This document shows positions 42,601-44,848 of a DNA stretch of 44,848 bases, piece by piece. Origin of the DNA: Candidatus Poribacteria bacterium (GTDB lineage: Bacteria > Poribacteria > WGA-4E > WGA-3G); the NCBI GenBank assembly GCA_026710795.1, contig JAPOQK010000099.1, positions 1 through 44,848 on the forward strand, written 5' to 3'. Both the position numbers and the translations under genes were made by a program. Under the pieces are notes generated by a model. That model did not search any database and had not been told where the DNA came from. It saw nothing but the letters and a program-made list of their open reading frames with translations. Each line of letters opens with the position of its first letter. Position 1 is the first letter of the stretch.

Positions 42601-43634
42601 TTGTTTTTAATTGTTGTGGAGTTATTCAATTGTAGGAACGATCTCCGAATTGTAACCCTAATTCTTCATGGTCAGGAATCGGATGCCGTTCTTACAGATG
42701 ATAGTCGAGAATCGGGTGGCACTTCAGGGTTTTCAATTCATTTACGAAAAGTATCTACTTTTATATATAATTCATTAAAGACATATCTAAAGTAAATAAT
42801 TCTTATATATAAATATATTATTTTTTCTTGACTTAAAAACTGAACATATATATAATCATATTTGTCTATATAATTTGAAATAATTCTTTAGTTTTAATAT
42901 TACTAATGAAACTGTGAATATAAATACTTTTATTAAATAATCTTTACCATATATTCCGTTTTATATAAATTTTATACGCTGTAAATTAATCGGTATTATT
43001 ATTATATAACCATATCCTTACATACATATATATTCTTTTACATACTATAGATACAAACACTATTTTTAAAGTTGTTAACATAGTTGACTAAATAAGTTAA
43101 CCCAAGTATTCAATATAGTATTATATGTTATCCATTTATTTTCTGTACGATAATATTGTCGTATGGATAAAATCTTAGGGGAGAATTGGATCGTGAAAAG
43201 AATATACCTACCCTCAACGAAGTTAATATCCTTCGATTGAATGCGGTATTCACGTTTTTTGGACATATTCTTACGTGAATACCTATTTCCATTCAAATTA
43301 TAAGTTGTAGTTATAGACAATCACTGTTTTAGTGAAATGCTTCGCTTATAATATCATCATATTCGGAAACATAAGTTCATATCTATTTGCTTGTATATTT
43401 ACATATCATACCTGCACGGTATATGTAAGTATAGTGTTGCAGGAAATGCTATCAATATACAATATCCGATTGCATTAGCATTCCAAACGATATGTTCTAT
43501 GATGTCCCCATTCTAACATAACTTACTACTTTTCGACTTATAGATCACTTTTGGCAAAGTGTCTATATACATTACTATACTTACATCTTGATACATTATT
43601 AAATTAGGCAATAACTAAATTGAAGGAGTAATAT
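42601..43634. other. Very AT-rich non-coding stretch
   Basis: No supported gene is seen. Two short frames here (42586-42795 plus; 43075-43320 minus) lack ribosome binding sites and recognisable content. Near the right end TTGATA (43588-43593) and ATAACT (43611-43616), 17 bp apart, may drive the lipoprotein pair. The AT-richness from ~42780 to 43620 exceeds that of the other spacers. Confidence 0.5.
42631..42696. repeat. Decayed copy of the REP-like TGTAGGAGCGAC element
   Basis: TGTAGGAACG (42631-42640) and CGTTCTTACA (42687-42696) are inverted copies with one mismatch. The inner ATCTCCGAAT resembles CCTCCGGGTC of copy 1 at 10402. It appears to be a mutated relative of the elements at 10345-10850. 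Confidence 0.5.
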
Positions 43635-44075
43635 TTGATAAGAGATATTATGTTAGTCAGACTGCTTTTGATACTTATCATACTTATTGCATTGGTGGGA
43701 TGTGGAAAATTCGAAAATCAATTCACCAGAGTTGTCTCATCTGAGGAAGTATATATCACACAGGTGTTTTGTACGACGCTGTTAGGAATCCCTATCTTCT
43801 GTGTAATTGATGAAGATCGAATAATCACAGTCGAAGTTGAGACAGTGGTGACAACGATAGTTGAAACTATCGTTGAAGTAGAAGTTATTGAGGAAGTGAT
43901 TATTGAGAAAATTGTTACTGAAATTGAAATAGAATATGTCACTACAGAAACCAACATTGAAGAAATTGTCATTGAAGTTATAGAAATCGTGAAAGAACTT
44001 GTATCTGAAGACGAGATTAAGGATATACCACTGGAAGAAATAGTAGAAGAAGTTACAACGGATTTCATTGAATAA
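43635..44075 (+). CDS. Glu/Val/Ile-rich repetitive lipoprotein 1
   Basis: The 146-residue protein starts at TTG with AAGGAG at 43623-43628 (ATG 43650 is an alternative). A hydrophobic leader ends in LVGC (Cys23). A short domain with a conserved Cys pair (Cys46, Cys56 around LLGIPIF) precedes a long segment of alternating Val/Ile and Glu (TIVETIVEVEVIEEVIIEK). That segment is unusually acidic, with only a few Lys. The pattern suggests extended strands or a coiled coil anchored in the membrane. It is a full-length paralogue of the following gene. I recognise no family. Confidence 0.72.
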   Translation: MIRDIMLVRLLLILIILIALVGCGKFENQFTRVVSSEEVYITQVFCTTLLGIPIFCVIDEDRIITVEVETVVTTIVETIVEVEVIEEVIIEKIVTEIEIEYVTTETNIEEIVIEVIEIVKELVSEDEIKDIPLEEIVEEVTTDFIE

Positions 44076-44121
44076 TTCTGTCGAACTCATGAAGTGTAAC
44101 TACCAAACTTCAGGAGAATAA

Positions 44122-44848
44122 ATGATATACCGATATCTTATATTAATTACAATATTTTTTACAGCATCAGGATGTGGTCGTTTTGATACACAATACACAT
44201 CAGTTGTCAATCCTGATGAAGTTAGTACTTTTACTGTTAGTTGTTATAATATACTGGGTGTTCCTTCATTGTGTATTGTAACAGAAGCAACTACAACGAC
44301 AATCCGCATTGAGAATGTAGTCACAAGAATTGTAGAGCGGATAGTAAAAAAAGAGGTAATAACACAAGTTCCAATAGAAAAGATAGTAACACGAGTAGAA
44401 AAACAGTATGTAGAAACAGATCGCAATGTTGATATAGAAAAACTTGTTGAATTCATTTTAATTCGTATCAAAGAATATGTAAAACCCTCTGATATTATTG
44501 ACATTCCAACTGAAGACATTGTTGATGAAACGACTGATTATATTACAAATCCTCCACCACCAAATGAGGATAAAGATTCAACGACAATGGGAGATGTGCG
44601 CGACGATGAATTGATACCTATTCCTCCTGTTGATGATAAAAAGGATACTACAGATCCAAACTCCGAAAATAATGGAACAAATGAGGGGAAAAATGATGGT
44701 GGTAACAATCCGGGAGGTAATACTGGAACTGATCCTGATGGTGGATTGAATAATGGTGGTAATGAAGATGGTTCTACTCCCGGAGGTAATACTGGAACTG
44801 ATCCTGATGGTGGATTGAATAATGGTGGTAATGAAGATGGTTCTACTC
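44122..44848 (+). CDS. Repetitive lipoprotein 2, partial (runs off the window)
   Basis: The frame opens at ATG 44122 behind AGGAGAATAA and is still open at the window end, so the protein is incomplete. A leader ends in the lipobox TASGC (Cys18). A domain with the conserved pair Cys41/Cys51 (CYNILGVPSLC) and the segment VVTRIVERIVKKEVITQVPI align with lipoprotein 1. Here Lys/Arg roughly balance Glu. A Pro-rich hinge (ITNPPPPNED) leads to a Gly/Asn/Asp-rich tail made of a 23-residue repeat. It is probably a surface-exposed lipoprotein. Confidence 0.75.
   Translation, partial: MIYRYLILITIFFTASGCGRFDTQYTSVVNPDEVSTFTVSCYNILGVPSLCIVTEATTTTIRIENVVTRIVERIVKKEVITQVPIEKIVTRVEKQYVETDRNVDIEKLVEFILIRIKEYVKPSDIIDIPTEDIVDETTDYITNPPPPNEDKDSTTMGDVRDDELIPIPPVDDKKDTTDPNSENNGTNEGKNDGGNNPGGNTGTDPDGGLNNGGNEDGSTPGGNTGTDPDGGLNNGGNEDGST
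44713..44848 (+). repeat. 69-bp in-frame tandem repeat at the window end
   Basis: Units start at 44713 and 44782, with no visible differences over the two units present. Each encodes 23 residues, beginning GGNTGTDPDGGLNNGGN and ending EDGSTP. The window stops inside the second unit, so total copy number is unknown. The composition is like flexible, possibly calcium-binding surface repeats. Confidence 0.85.

Noticed and set aside
42586..42795. Plus-strand 69-residue frame
   Set aside because: It overlaps the decayed REP-like palindrome and the redoxin promoter, and has no ribosome binding site.
43075..43320. Minus-strand 81-residue frame
   Set aside because: Lies in very AT-rich DNA without ribosome binding site or recognisable content; cannot be excluded but not supported.
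43782..44519. Minus-strand frames rich in Ser/Thr/Ile or Asn/Phe opposite the lipoprotein pair
   Set aside because: They are mirror images of the Glu/Val codons of the plus-strand lipoproteins, which have leaders and ribosome binding sites.
1..44848. CRISPR arrays, tRNA or rRNA genes, transposase or integrase genes
   Set aside because: No regularly spaced repeats, no tRNA-like T-arm/acceptor pairs in spacers and no recombinase motifs were seen by eye; tRNAscan or Infernal would be needed to be certain.

Overview
The window reads as a chromosomal stretch of an AT-rich, free-living or host-associated marine Gram-negative-type bacterium. The best guess is a member of or near Candidatus Poribacteria; other PVC/FCB-fringe lineages such as Planctomycetes or Latescibacteria are possible. 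The evidence is circumstantial: tandem phytanoyl-CoA-dioxygenase (PhyH)-like genes beside an N-sulfoglucosamine-type sulfatase, a DUF6785/6784-like membrane protein, Gfo/Idh/MocA and ketose 3-epimerase genes, many lipoproteins with a Cys lipobox, frequent TTG/GTG starts with strong AGGAG sites, and GC-rich REP-like palindromes in AT-rich spacers. No rRNA, tRNA, transposase, phage gene or CRISPR array was seen.

Layout. 1-563: non-coding, with a repeat carrying an ACGTCA/TGACGT palindrome. 564-3584 (+): D-aminoacylase-like amidohydrolase and a mercuric-reductase-like flavoprotein disulfide oxidoreductase. 3585-4036: inverted-repeat element and MITE copy A. 4037-10139 (-): ABC ATPase, giant FtsX-type permease, TPR lipoprotein and purC, behind a near-consensus promoter. 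10140-11261: REP-like elements, a perfect-consensus promoter with no gene behind it, and a second copy of the ACGTCA repeat. 11262-14483 (+): two tandem PhyH-like genes and a sulfatase. 14546-17359 (-): polytopic membrane protein and an ABC-2 permease. 17551-18741 (+): Gfo/Idh/MocA oxidoreductase.

18882-34151 (+) is a long co-directional housekeeping run: tatA-tatC, zinc-ribbon coiled-coil protein, cupin, pgeF/yfiH-like, small membrane protein, yggS-proC-yggT, an IleRS-like protein with its catalytic motifs lost, lspA, a small secreted protein, fmt, PASTA protein, rpe, (MITE copy B), rsmE, mtaB-like and an EEP-family lipoprotein. 34201-37637 holds two orphan LivJ-like binding lipoproteins around a small membrane protein. 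37754-42527 (-) holds a PD40/PA/M28/PDZ exported peptidase, a D-psicose/tagatose 3-epimerase-like protein and a redoxin. 42528-43634 is very AT-rich and apparently non-coding. 43635-44848 (+) holds two tandem paralogous lipoproteins, the second running off the window inside a 69-bp tandem repeat.

The most notable observation is the open reading frame at 24320-26869. It sits exactly where ileS is expected (yggS-proC-yggT-[ileS]-lspA) and aligns along its length with isoleucyl-tRNA synthetase, yet the HIGH, KMSKS and editing-site signatures are all gone while the frame is intact. It looks like a maintained synthetase-derived pseudoenzyme. Other leads are a PhyH paralogue that has lost both candidate metal-binding histidines, a roughly 150-bp MITE family with 8-bp flanking duplications, and a repeated palindromic element upstream of two unrelated genes.
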